From: a virus
IMG/VR virus record: IMGVR_UViG_3300025435_000115
Span: 1 to 20,887 of that record
Reading direction: 5' to 3' (one strand)
DNA length: 20,887 nucleotides
The position numbers were made by a program, and so were the translations under genes. Under the pieces are notes generated by a model. That model did not search any database. It had not been told where the DNA came from and saw nothing but the letters and a program-made list of their open reading frames with translations. Position 1 is the stretch's first letter, and each line of letters begins with the position of its first letter. Of this stretch, positions 8,280 through 15,452 are shown piece by piece.

Positions 8280-8513
8280 ATGGAAACTCAAACCCTACTT
8301 AATATTTGTTTTGGACTTGCTGGCGCTTTTGGTGGCTGGATCTTGCGTGTGGTTTGGTCTGAAATCAAACTTGTACAAGAGATGCAACAAGACTTGGAAA
8401 GAGATGTTTCTGAGAATTATGTTCGCAAAGATGATTACAGAATTGATATTGCCGAGATTAAAGGGATGTTTAACCGCATCATGGACAAACTTGACACAAA
8501 GATGGACAAGTAA
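8280..8513 (+). CDS. Small membrane protein with a cytoplasmic coiled coil
   Basis: 77 aa from ATG 8280 (a GTG at 8274 would add two residues; ATG is preferred because METQTLLNICFGLAG is the expected opening). Residues about 6-25 form one hydrophobic helix with Gly-Gly (NICFGLAGAFGGWILRVVW); residues 28-77 are a charged helix (LVQEMQQDLERDV; EIKGMFNRIMDKLDTKMDK) that likely forms a coiled coil. Such one-helix proteins beside fibre genes are common in phages and are sometimes annotated as holin-like, but this is unproven. It lacks the two or three helices of class I/II holins, and better holin candidates occur at 14014 and 16525. The end overlaps the next start by one base. Confidence 0.7.
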   Translation: METQTLLNICFGLAGAFGGWILRVVWSEIKLVQEMQQDLERDVSENYVRKDDYRIDIAEIKGMFNRIMDKLDTKMDK

Positions 8514-8857
8514 TGGACTTTAATACGCTCTCCATCGTTAAATTCGGGGATGTTGAATCTCTAGGAGAGTTTTTGTTTGAAAATGGGCTACAGCATAAGT
8601 TATTTCAGCAAACCCTCCAAAGACAAGGCATTTCAGTGCCTATTTTCCCTATTACAGACGCTAATACGGACAATTTGGATGACTGGTTACTTGCCCATCA
8701 GGTCGAACATCAGGCGTTTGCCAAGCTATTAGGATTAAATAATCCGTTCAATATGCTCGATGTAAACTTTAATAACGAGAACGATTTTTATGATTGGATC
8801 GGTACGCACTTGACGATTCATCAAGAAATTGCGTCTGCCCTCAACCTCATTCAATAG
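8513..8857 (+). CDS. 114-aa protein with three His-containing helical repeats, unknown function
   Basis: The start overlaps the preceding stop (TAATG). The protein contains three similar units: FGDVESLGEFLFENGLQHKL with QQTLQRQGI; NTDNLDDWLLAHQVEHQAF with AKLLGL; NNENDFYDWIGTHLTIHQEI with ASALNL. Each has an acidic start, an aromatic residue plus Leu/Ile, one or two His residues and then a short hydrophobic helix ending in Leu-Gly or Leu-Asn. The fold is probably a small all-helical bundle. I recognise no catalytic motif. Position between fibre and internal protein genes suggests a virion or assembly role. Confidence 0.65.
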   Translation: MDFNTLSIVKFGDVESLGEFLFENGLQHKLFQQTLQRQGISVPIFPITDANTDNLDDWLLAHQVEHQAFAKLLGLNNPFNMLDVNFNNENDFYDWIGTHLTIHQEIASALNLIQ

Positions 8858-8860
8858 ACT

Positions 8861-9235
8861 ATGAATAATCTTTCCCCCGCCCCAAAAAAAATCGAAAATC
8901 CGACAACTGCTCCTATCAATGCAGATGTCGTTAACCTATTGAAAACACAGGGAAAAAAGAAATATCCTGATGATGTTACAAAGGCTAAAGAGCGTTTGTT
9001 GCAAGTTTTGAAGACCGCAAAAGTAGATCCACAAACTGTAATTCAAGCGGGTAAATTTGCACAAGCAGGATTAAAAAACCCACAAATGTATCAATTGGCT
9101 ATTCAAAATGCTATCAAAGCACAATTGATTACACCAGAAATGGTTAAGCCAGGCGGAATTGATTATCAGTTATTAGCGCAAGGAATAACAGCGGGGAAGT
9201 TAACAGAAGAACTAGTTAAGGAAGGAAGATTCTAA
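8861..9235 (+). CDS. 124-aa conserved phage protein, helical, unknown function
   Basis: Starts 3 nt after the previous stop and ends on TAATG with the next gene. Residues 1-25 are a Pro/Asn/Lys-rich, probably disordered lead. Residues 35-124 are helical and rich in Ala, Gln and Lys (TKAKERLLQVLKTAKVDPQT; QAGKFAQAGLKNPQMYQLAI; GIDYQLLAQGITAGKLTEEL). The last two segments resemble each other weakly. The protein is basic overall, with no membrane helix. It opens the block of presumed internal proteins and could be a minor virion or scaffold component; I cannot assign a family. Confidence 0.6.
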   Translation: MNNLSPAPKKIENPTTAPINADVVNLLKTQGKKKYPDDVTKAKERLLQVLKTAKVDPQTVIQAGKFAQAGLKNPQMYQLAIQNAIKAQLITPEMVKPGGIDYQLLAQGITAGKLTEELVKEGRF

Positions 9236-10014
9236 TGGGCGGATCAGTCGCATCAATAGCACCAGTAGTCACCGCAGTTGTAGCAGTTGCTGCATCTGTT
9301 GTGGCTGGACCTGAAGTCGGAGCAGCTATCATTGAATCAGTAGGCGTTGAAGGCGCATCTGAAGCCACCGTTGCTGCCGTAGGATCTGCTGCAATTAGTG
9401 GCGCTACATCTGCCGTAAATGCTGCCGTGCAAGGTAAAAATCTTGATGGTGTTTTAGCTGCTGGTGCTGAAGGCGCTGCTGCGGGCGCTGTTGGATCTGA
9501 AGTGGGAGGCGCTGTTGGCGAAGGTACAACGGATCTAGGATCTACTGCATCTAATGCCCTGAAAGGCGCTGCTAGTGGAGCTTCATCAGGATTTACCCGT
9601 GCTGAACTAGCTGGACAAAATTTATCTCAAGCTACTAAAGCTGCTGAATTGGGTGGTGCTACAGGCGCATTGACTAGCCTAGCATCTGACGCTACTGGTG
9701 CTACAAGCTCAGAAAGAGCATTGCTTGGAAGTGCCATCGGCACAGGTTTAAATTACTCTAATTTATTTGGCACACAGCCAACCCCATCTTCTCAAGTCGG
9801 AGGTCCTCCTCCTGGCGGTCCAACCTCAGTGGCATCTACAGGACAAGGTACAGCCCCAGGCGCTGCTGGTAGCACGGTATTAGGTTCAGCTTTAGGCGTA
9901 TCTGCTGATCCAGGCGGTCCAGTACAAACCACAGAAGGTGGCGGGGCTACCCGAAATGTATGGAATCAGGCATCATTACGAAATCCAGATCAAGAAGGCG
10001 GGAGTACAGTATGA
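9235..10014 (+). CDS. Ala/Gly-rich hydrophobic internal virion protein candidate
   Basis: 259 aa, dominated by Ala, Gly, Ser and Val. The first 40 residues are strongly hydrophobic (SIAPVVTAVVAVAASVVAGP), followed by many small-residue helices with GxxxG-like spacing (GAEGAAAGAVGSEVGGAVGE). The last 75 residues are Pro/Gly/Thr-rich and likely disordered. Small-residue amphipathic helices of this type occur in phage ejection proteins that insert into the host envelope to carry DNA across, as with P22 gp7/gp20/gp16 and T7 internal proteins. No sequence motif proves this. The next three genes have similar character, so they are best read as one ejection module. The end overlaps the next start by 4 nt. 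Confidence 0.6.
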   Translation: MGGSVASIAPVVTAVVAVAASVVAGPEVGAAIIESVGVEGASEATVAAVGSAAISGATSAVNAAVQGKNLDGVLAAGAEGAAAGAVGSEVGGAVGEGTTDLGSTASNALKGAASGASSGFTRAELAGQNLSQATKAAELGGATGALTSLASDATGATSSERALLGSAIGTGLNYSNLFGTQPTPSSQVGGPPPGGPTSVASTGQGTAPGAAGSTVLGSALGVSADPGGPVQTTEGGGATRNVWNQASLRNPDQEGGSTV

Positions 10015-11057
10015 GTAGGGTATTGATGGAATCATTGAAAATGGATTTGCCAGCGTTGGCAGAATTGCTACGGTCTAAAGGTCGTGGTAAAGATTCCGTT
10101 CTTGCTCACATTACTCCTAAAGAAGCTGCTTTATTAAAAAAGCGTGGTGGTAGAGGTAGTAGAAACCCTGATACTGGTTTATTAGAGTTTGATGACGGAG
10201 AAGCCGTTGGTCCTACTTACCAAGAATTAGGTTACACCCCTGCTCCAGAACAAGCAGCTCAAGCTCCTGCAACTACAGAACAATTGCAAGCTGGCGGATA
10301 CAATGTCTTAACCCCTCAGCAACAAACTTTTGCAGAAACACAACGGCAAGAGGATTTTGCAGCAACACCTCAAAATCCATATACCGATACGACTTTGTAT
10401 CCAGGCGGTCAAAGACCTACGGGGGTACAAACCGTATTTACACCTGAAGGTCAAACATACAATCAAACCCCAGGGCAATTAGTCGCAGCTGCACCTACAG
10501 CACCCACAGTAGATACTGGCGCTACTAAACAACCTCCTTCATTTACGGATAAATTAGGAACAGCACTAACTGATCCTAACAATTTATTGAGATTAGGTTT
10601 AGCTACAGGATTAGGCGTATTTGGTGCTGGACAAGCCCGTAAGACTGCACAACAAGGCGCTGCCGTAACAGGTCAAGAACAAGCAATTGCCCAGCCTTAT
10701 CAACAACAAGGTCAACAGTTAATTGCACAAGCACAGTCAGGAACTCTATCTCCAGCCAGCCAACAAGCCTACAACGCAGCAAAAGCGCAATTAGCACAAT
10801 CACAGGCTAATCGTGGTGGCGTAGGCGCACAGCAAGCTGCTAATCAATTAGCTAATGTTTATCAGACTTTATTAAATAATCAATACACCTATGGATTGAA
10901 TGTGATGCAGATTGGTGACAATATTAGCCTTGGAGCTATTAAGACTGGTATGCAATTGGATCAACAGCTTAATACTGCTACAACGAATTTCTACACTACC
11001 CTTGCTCAAATGGTGGCAGGTGGTGGCGCACCTAGCATAACGGTAAGGACTGCATAA
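10011..11057 (+). CDS. Internal virion protein candidate with HITPKEAALLK motif and Gln-rich coiled coil
   Basis: 348 aa from ATG 10011, chosen over an upstream ATG at 9960 because a good ribosome site (AAGGCGGGAG, 9995-10004) precedes it and it gives an ATGA junction with the previous gene. Residues about 30-60 contain HITPKEAALLKKRGGRG followed by NPDTGLLEF, a conserved segment I have seen in many phage and prophage proteins of the internal/ejection block; its role is not established. Residues about 75-185 are Gln/Pro/Thr-rich. A short hydrophobic segment (LLRLGLATGLGVFGAGQA) near residue 200 precedes a Gln/Ala-rich helical region (QQGQQLIAQAQSG; AKAQLAQSQANRG). Ends one base into the next start. 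Confidence 0.65.
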   Translation: MSRVLMESLKMDLPALAELLRSKGRGKDSVLAHITPKEAALLKKRGGRGSRNPDTGLLEFDDGEAVGPTYQELGYTPAPEQAAQAPATTEQLQAGGYNVLTPQQQTFAETQRQEDFAATPQNPYTDTTLYPGGQRPTGVQTVFTPEGQTYNQTPGQLVAAAPTAPTVDTGATKQPPSFTDKLGTALTDPNNLLRLGLATGLGVFGAGQARKTAQQGAAVTGQEQAIAQPYQQQGQQLIAQAQSGTLSPASQQAYNAAKAQLAQSQANRGGVGAQQAANQLANVYQTLLNNQYTYGLNVMQIGDNISLGAIKTGMQLDQQLNTATTNFYTTLAQMVAGGGAPSITVRTA

Positions 11058-12409
11058 TGGCTGATACACAAACCGCAGTACCAGAAACTACAGATCCATT
11101 AGGATCAACCATTGCTAAATACCCATTTTTAAAAGCACAAAAAGCTGCTGGAGAAAAAGCCGTAGAAGCTAAGGTAGGCGCTGAAACTGCAAAAGCAGAA
11201 GCAGAGTTTGGGGAAAAGCGTAAAGCCCTAGAAGATATTTCTGCCAAAGATAAAGCGAAGTACGAAGAAGTTAAATCTCAGATGAAAGAGATTCCTGACT
11301 TCAAACCTTCTCAAGAAAATGCTTTTGATATTGGCGCTGTATTTAGCATGATTGCTACTATGGGCGTGGCTTTAGGTGGTTCAGGAAAGCTATCTGGTTT
11401 GAACGCTATGAACGCTATGGGCGGTATGCTTAAAGGTTATCAACAAGGTCGTAAAGACTTGTTCGCTAAAGAACAAGCTATTTTTGATAAAGAATTACAA
11501 AGTTTAAAAGCACACAACGATGCTTTGCTTAAAGATTTAGAGGTATATCAAAAATTAAGCGCTACTGATAAAGAAGCTGCGATGGCAAAGGCTGCTGAAA
11601 TTGCAGCTAAAAACCCAGGCGTTATTAAATCTTTAATTGAATCAGGTCGTGCAGATGTAGCGGTAGATATTGCTAAAGCAAATACTGCCTTACAGACTAA
11701 GATTATTGAAACTGCTGCTAGAACCAGTTTAAGTGGTAAAGGAGGTGCTGGTGGTCTAAATGGTCGTTACGCTTTCAATATTTTAGAAGCAGCGCAACAA
11801 GCTGGTGCAGACTTGTTAAATATTGCACGGATGCCATCAGGTACTGTATTAGGTACATTTGCGGGTATGACTGGTCAGGGTGGCGATACCCTCCTGTCAT
11901 CTCTGTCTAATACATTTGCTCGTAATATCACTGATGAAGAATCTCGCCAATTCCAACAGTTGATTAGCGGATTTGATATGAACATGGCTAGAGCGCTTGG
12001 TGGTGGTTACGCTAACAGCGGTGCAAAAGCTGCGGTTCAAGCCTATAAAGAGCAAGTTGCAAGAAGTGGTGATACGCCACTTGCACAAGCTACATTCTTG
12101 GCTAGAGCTAAACAAGAATTGGCAATTCTTAACAATGCTTACAAAGCACACCCAGGCGCTAACGATGCAGAGAAGCAGCAGATGCAACAATTGACAGATA
12201 GCATCAATCAAGTTGTACCGTTTACTGTACAAGATGTTGTTACTGCGTCTGGTGGTAAGGGTGTACCAACAATTGCTCAAGCAGCTCAATCTATGGTTTT
12301 ACCGCAAGCTCCAACCCTTGAAGAGTTCTTACAAAAGGCTGGCGCTGCTAATCCAAATATGACTACAGATCAGCTAAAAGCTAAATATAAAGAACTTTAC
12401 GGGGGTTAA
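11057..12409 (+). CDS. Internal virion protein candidate, Ala/Lys-rich with coiled coils
   Basis: 450 aa. Residues about 30-80 are a highly charged Ala/Lys/Glu helix (EKAVEAKVGAETAKAEAEFG; KAKYEEVKSQMKEI). Residues 95-125 are a hydrophobic, Gly/Met-rich stretch (IGAVFSMIATMGVALGGSG; NAMNAMGGMLKGYQQG) that could enter a membrane. More helices follow (EKEQ-like segments; DKEAAMAKAAEIAAKNPGV), then a Gln/Ala-rich C-terminal third (NNAYKAHPGANDAEKQQ). No enzyme motif is visible. Like its neighbours it fits an ejection protein: long helices and an isolated hydrophobic patch without a signal peptide. Its ATG overlaps the preceding stop. Confidence 0.6.
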   Translation: MADTQTAVPETTDPLGSTIAKYPFLKAQKAAGEKAVEAKVGAETAKAEAEFGEKRKALEDISAKDKAKYEEVKSQMKEIPDFKPSQENAFDIGAVFSMIATMGVALGGSGKLSGLNAMNAMGGMLKGYQQGRKDLFAKEQAIFDKELQSLKAHNDALLKDLEVYQKLSATDKEAAMAKAAEIAAKNPGVIKSLIESGRADVAVDIAKANTALQTKIIETAARTSLSGKGGAGGLNGRYAFNILEAAQQAGADLLNIARMPSGTVLGTFAGMTGQGGDTLLSSLSNTFARNITDEESRQFQQLISGFDMNMARALGGGYANSGAKAAVQAYKEQVARSGDTPLAQATFLARAKQELAILNNAYKAHPGANDAEKQQMQQLTDSINQVVPFTVQDVVTASGGKGVPTIAQAAQSMVLPQAPTLEEFLQKAGAANPNMTTDQLKAKYKELYGG

Positions 12410-12411
12410 TT

Positions 12412-13773
12412 ATGGCTGACGGATTTGTAAACCCTTTTGATGGATCTACTTCCAAACCTTCTGGAACAACAGAGTTTGTAAACCCATACGAGAGCAGACC
12501 AGGAAAGTCTATTGCTAAAGGTCCTGGTAGCCCATCATTTGCACAACAAATGGGTGGTCTAGTTTATGGTGCTGGTACTGAGTTAGCTGGCGCACCTGGA
12601 GAGATTGAAGAGTTTTTTACAACCAGCGGTAAAGGTGAAAAATTAGGTGGTTCAGGACAAGCATTACCTACCGCACCTGAAATCCGTAAGGGTCTTAAAG
12701 GCACAGCATTAGAACCCGTGCGTGGTACTGAAGCCATGCAAAAGACAGGCGAAGTTCTTGCTAGTGTTGGTATGCTTGCCCCCGCTGCTTATCGTGGCGT
12801 GGGAAAAATGGTAGGTAGCACAACCAAAGAAGGCGAGCGTATTGCTGGCGTGGCTGAGAAATTAGGTTTTAAATTATCCCCATCTCAAGTGCGTGCCGAT
12901 GCTCCAGTGTCTGAAAAAGGCGCAGCTTTTTATTCAAAAGAAAACCAATTACTTGCTAATCGCCTTGTATCTAAAGGTACTGGTGTACAAGCTGATGAAG
13001 TTACTGGCGATTTTATTAAAGGCAGAATCAAGGCTTTAGGTAGAGAGTTTGATAATGTTTACAAGGGCAAAGAATTTAAAATTGATCCTTCTGTAGAACC
13101 CACTCTTGAGAACATTCTTGCTAGAGAACAAGATTTAGGTTTTGCTGGCGTTCCTGCTGTTAAGGGAGCTGCACAATCTATTCTCGAAAATATTGCTACT
13201 GGCAAAGTTAAAGGTGATGACATCCAGCGTCTGCGTAATGCGTTGACACAATCAGCTAGGTCTGCTGGTAGTCGTGGCAAAGCGCACGAGATCTATGAAT
13301 TAGTGGATGTATTGGATAGAGCTGTTGAAAGCGCTAACCCAGCTATGAAAGCGACTTTAGAGCGTATCCGACCTCAGTATCGCAACACAATCATTTTAGA
13401 GGACTTATACAACTCTGATGGAATTAAACAAGGTAATGTCAGCTTAGAGCGTCTTGGTGGCGTTGTAGGAGATAAAAACACCCTACGCAGAAATCCACAA
13501 GATATTGATACTTACGGTGAGCTAGGTCGTGAGCTTGGTCTGCGTGCAAGGTGGGAATCTGCTGGTGGCGATATACCTGAACTGGTAGAAAAGACCACTA
13601 GAACACATGGTCCACTATCCACAGCTATTCGTGGTTTAGCTACCCCACTGCGTACCCGTTATGCTCGTGCAGCGCAAAGATCTGCACAAAGAGGAAGCAC
13701 TGCTCAAAAGCTCGGTGAAGCATTAGGCACAGTGCCAGCAATTGAAGAAGTTATTAGTCCAAGACAAAGATGA
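12412..13773 (+). CDS. Fourth internal virion protein candidate
   Basis: 453 aa, starting 2 nt after the previous stop with a GGGGG ribosome site at 12401-12405. The first 35 residues contain two copies of a FVNPF/FVNPYE motif (GFVNPFDGS; EFVNPYESR). A Gly/Ala-rich segment (QMGGLVYGAGTELAGAPGEI; LASVGMLAPAAYRGVG) precedes a long, charged and mostly helical region containing LGFKLSPSQVRAD, SKENQLLANRLVSKGTG, LRNALTQSARSAGSRGK and ELGRELGLRARWESAG. I recall this LGF-x-LSPSQ plus RLR.AL pattern from large phage proteins described as structural or injected. The C-terminus is Arg-rich (RTRYARAAQRSAQRG). It probably completes the ejection set; no lytic transglycosylase motif was found, so peptidoglycan opening must lie elsewhere. 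It ends in an ATGA junction. Confidence 0.6.
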   Translation: MADGFVNPFDGSTSKPSGTTEFVNPYESRPGKSIAKGPGSPSFAQQMGGLVYGAGTELAGAPGEIEEFFTTSGKGEKLGGSGQALPTAPEIRKGLKGTALEPVRGTEAMQKTGEVLASVGMLAPAAYRGVGKMVGSTTKEGERIAGVAEKLGFKLSPSQVRADAPVSEKGAAFYSKENQLLANRLVSKGTGVQADEVTGDFIKGRIKALGREFDNVYKGKEFKIDPSVEPTLENILAREQDLGFAGVPAVKGAAQSILENIATGKVKGDDIQRLRNALTQSARSAGSRGKAHEIYELVDVLDRAVESANPAMKATLERIRPQYRNTIILEDLYNSDGIKQGNVSLERLGGVVGDKNTLRRNPQDIDTYGELGRELGLRARWESAGGDIPELVEKTTRTHGPLSTAIRGLATPLRTRYARAAQRSAQRGSTAQKLGEALGTVPAIEEVISPRQR

Positions 13774-13976
13774 GTAAGAAACAAAAAGGACTAAACCCTG
13801 AACTAGAGAGCGCTGTAGAGCTGCTCCTAAAACAAGTTATGGCTGATGACACAGCGTCATTAACTGACAAGTGTAAGGTCATTGATCGTATGGTCAATAT
13901 TGAAAAGCTCAAACAAAAGATCTCAGATGATGAGTGGGGATCGGGCTTCATGAATACTGACGATAATGATGAGTAG
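13770..13976 (+). CDS. 68-aa conserved phage protein, helical and acidic
   Basis: The start overlaps the previous stop by 4 nt (ATGA). The core LLLKQVMADDTASLTDKCKV with IDRMVNIEKLKQKI reads as two or three helices, followed by SDDEWGSGF and an acidic tail (NTDDNDE). Helix-LTDK-xx-VIDR-helix followed by DDEWGSGF is a pattern I recognise from small proteins of aquatic phages, without a known role. A helix-turn-helix of the terminase small-subunit kind is conceivable, but the protein is only about half the usual length. The gene is tightly coupled to the internal protein gene. Confidence 0.65.
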   Translation: MSKKQKGLNPELESAVELLLKQVMADDTASLTDKCKVIDRMVNIEKLKQKISDDEWGSGFMNTDDNDE

Positions 13977-14013
13977 GGTTATACTATGATTTTTAGATTT
14001 AAAGGGGATAAGA

Positions 14014-14229
14014 ATGGATGCAGTAGCCTTGGTACGCCTAGCTTTGGCGGTCATTACAGACCGTTCAATCACAATTTTGGCGCTCTTAGCATCGAGCGTG
14101 ATGTGCGGGTGGACAATGTGGAATCCCATGTGGGAGCGAGTGGTAACACTAGCAATATTTGTCGTATTCAGTTATCTTGTCGTTAATACGAAGGAAAGGA
14201 CTAAAAATGAGCTTAAAACCCAAGAATGA
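14014..14229 (+). CDS. Two-helix small membrane protein, possible holin
   Basis: 71 aa from ATG 14014, chosen because AAAGGGGAT (14002-14010) lies just upstream; other frames over this stretch lack such a site. Two hydrophobic segments, about residues 18-34 (SITILALLASSVMCGW) and 42-58 (VVTLAIFVVFSYLVV), are joined by a short MWNPMWER turn and followed by a charged tail (NTKERTKNELKTQE). Two helices, small size and a basic C-terminus match class II holins, but the gene lies about 2.5 kb from the endolysin and a second candidate lies nearer, so the role remains open. It overlaps the next gene by 23 nt. Confidence 0.65.
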   Translation: MDAVALVRLALAVITDRSITILALLASSVMCGWTMWNPMWERVVTLAIFVVFSYLVVNTKERTKNELKTQE

Positions 14230-14461
14230 GGGCAGCAGTCACAACAGCCCGTATAAAAGACCAGCTGATGTGAACCAGCAAATTGCTAAATCTACACGCC
14301 CACAGTTGCCCCGTGACGGATCTATCAATGGTCTAAACACTACTTTTGGTGGCAAGATGCCTTCAGGATATGTTTCAGTTTGGAACTTTGACGGCAACCG
14401 CAACACTAAAGATTCCGCTACTACTAAACCTGGCAACGCTGGTAAAAAGAGTATTTTCTAA
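14207..14461 (+). CDS. 84-aa small protein, unknown function
   Basis: Starts at ATG 14207, with the ribosome site AAGGAAAGGA at 14191-14200. A longer frame back to 14159 exists but has no ribosome site and would overlap the membrane protein further. The protein is polar and low in hydrophobic residues (SLKPKNEGSSHNSPYKRPAD; RPQLPRDGSINGLNTTFGG), with one short aromatic stretch SGYVSVWNFDG, and ends GNAGKKSIF. It is basic and probably mostly disordered. It ends on the ATG of the 116-aa gene, suggesting they act together. No family recognised. Confidence 0.6.
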   Translation: MSLKPKNEGSSHNSPYKRPADVNQQIAKSTRPQLPRDGSINGLNTTFGGKMPSGYVSVWNFDGNRNTKDSATTKPGNAGKKSIF

Positions 14462-14811
14462 TGGCAAACAATATCGCTTTTCAACCGATGGGAAAAACGG
14501 TAAAAGTAGCCGTTACTGGTGCTGCAAACACGCAGTCTAATGTATATACCATCACCTCAGACAGCCCTGTTAACCAGTATTTTATTTCTAACGCTGATGT
14601 CAATAATGCTGTTTATGTTTGGATCAACCCTACCAACACTTTCAATGTAGCGTTGCCTGATAACGGTCCTGTTTATGTGATTTCTTTGCCACCTTATTCT
14701 TACAAAGTAATTACTGGTCCACAAGTTAGCCCTACAGGTAGTGTTTATGCAAGAGTAATTGGTGATGCTGCTAACGCTTCTGTTTACATCACACCAGGAG
14801 AAGGTCTGTAA
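14461..14811 (+). CDS. 116-aa beta-rich protein, paralogue of the gene at 5936
   Basis: Its ATG overlaps the preceding stop codon (TAATG). Like the protein encoded at 5936, it has 116 residues, opens with a short AF.P.GKTV strand, passes through Asn/Ser-rich turns (VNQYFISNADVNNAVYVWIN) and ends SVYITPGEGL, compared with [10 protein letters not shown] in the other. Pro/Tyr turns (SLPPYSYKVITGP) lie at the same place as [16 protein letters not shown] beta-sandwich fold is likely. Two diverged copies 8.5 kb apart, one beside a fibre and one in a small-gene block, suggest two related but distinct virion or surface roles. Confidence 0.7.
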   Translation: MANNIAFQPMGKTVKVAVTGAANTQSNVYTITSDSPVNQYFISNADVNNAVYVWINPTNTFNVALPDNGPVYVISLPPYSYKVITGPQVSPTGSVYARVIGDAANASVYITPGEGL

Positions 14812-14951
14812 TGCCGTTGGCAAAAGGATCATCTAAGAAAACCGTATCCCGTAACATCAGCAAGATGATGCGGGAAGGTTATCCACAAAAGCAAGCTGTC
14901 GCTGCTGCTCTTTCTACCGCTAGAAAAACCAAAAGAAAAAGTAAGCGCTAG
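14811..14951 (+). CDS. 46-aa highly basic phage protein
   Basis: ATG 14811 overlaps the preceding stop; TAG 14949-14951. The protein reads MPLAKGSSKKTVSRNISKMM, then REGYPQKQAVAAALSTARK and a Lys/Arg tail (TKRKSKR). This is a widespread phage micro-protein type: basic, with a helix REGYPQKQAVAAAL. It has about 14 Lys/Arg and one Glu, so nucleic-acid contact is plausible. Three further basic micro-proteins lie at 17687-18184. Function unknown. Confidence 0.75.
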   Translation: MPLAKGSSKKTVSRNISKMMREGYPQKQAVAAALSTARKTKRKSKR

Positions 14952-15015
14952 TCACACTTTTGTAATAATATAGCTTTACATTTCAAGGGGATAATAACCG
15001 CACAAGGGGATTAGC
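14952..15015 (+). promoter_or_regulatory. Short intergenic leader with a duplicated ribosome-site motif
   Basis: This 64-nt gap is one of the two longest clean gaps of the rightward unit, excluding start signals. It begins AT-rich (TTGTAATAATATAGC, 14960-14974), which could hold a sigma-70-like -10 element, but no convincing -35 box at the right distance is seen. CAAGGGGAT occurs twice, at 14984-14992 and 15003-15011, 19 nt apart. Only the second is followed by a start codon (GTG 15016). The first may be a relic of a duplicated leader or of a lost start. Promoter status is a guess. Confidence 0.3.
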
Positions 15016-15450
15016 GTGCTTGAAAGTCGTATCCGCAAGGCGAATACCACAAAATTAGCAATCCGTTCACTGCTTAAAGATATGCAGTTGGAAACGCTCC
15101 CCTCCGATACGGTTTACGATGTCACCAAAGGTCACTGGTGGATTCTCTATGTAGATTACGAACCCGCAGGATATTGCGGTTTAGTGCCATCTAAGCAGTG
15201 GCAAGACACAGGATACTTTTGCCGTGCTGGAATCCGTGAAGCCTATCGTGGGCATGGGTTACAACGCAAACTCATTAAAACCCGCATACGCAAAGCCAGA
15301 GAACTCGGTTATAACTGGCTGATTACCGATACTAACGATAACCCTGCATCAGCAAACAATCTGATTGCTTGCGGTTTTCGCATGATTACTCCCTCAAAGC
15401 CCTGGTGTGAAAGCGAAGCTGCTTGTTATTGGGCGCTAAAACTAAGGTAA
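15016..15450 (+). CDS. GNAT-family N-acetyltransferase
   Basis: 144 aa from GTG 15016, preceded by AAGGGGAT (15004-15011). The acetyl-CoA binding motif A is present: GIREAYRGHGLQRKLIKTRI (Arg/Gly-x-Gly loop, about residues 72-91). The flanking strands are a central VDYEPAGYCGLV and the C-terminal NWLITDTNDNPASANNL followed by ACGFRMI, the usual GNAT B motif where Asn and Gly-Phe close the site. Its substrate could be a protein, a small molecule or an antibiotic-like compound; nothing here decides. It lies between a basic micro-protein and a phosphoesterase gene, ahead of the lysis genes. Family assignment is strong, substrate unknown. Confidence 0.8.
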   Translation: MLESRIRKANTTKLAIRSLLKDMQLETLPSDTVYDVTKGHWWILYVDYEPAGYCGLVPSKQWQDTGYFCRAGIREAYRGHGLQRKLIKTRIRKARELGYNWLITDTNDNPASANNLIACGFRMITPSKPWCESEAACYWALKLR

Positions 15451-15452
15451 CT

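Noticed and set aside
9960-10010. Upstream ATG that would lengthen the 348-aa internal protein by 17 residues
   Set aside because: It overlaps the preceding gene by 55 nt and has no ribosome site, whereas ATG 10011 has AAGGCGGGAG upstream and an ATGA junction.
11897-12289. 130-aa minus-strand ORF
   Set aside because: It lies inside the 450-aa internal protein gene, is rich in Ser/Cys/Leu without any motif and has no ribosome site; it is a shadow of the opposite strand.
13986-14186. 66-aa plus-strand ORF overlapping the two-helix membrane protein
   Set aside because: Its start has no ribosome site, its sequence lacks any hydrophobic or conserved pattern, and the frame at 14014 has AAAGGGGAT and two clear membrane helices.
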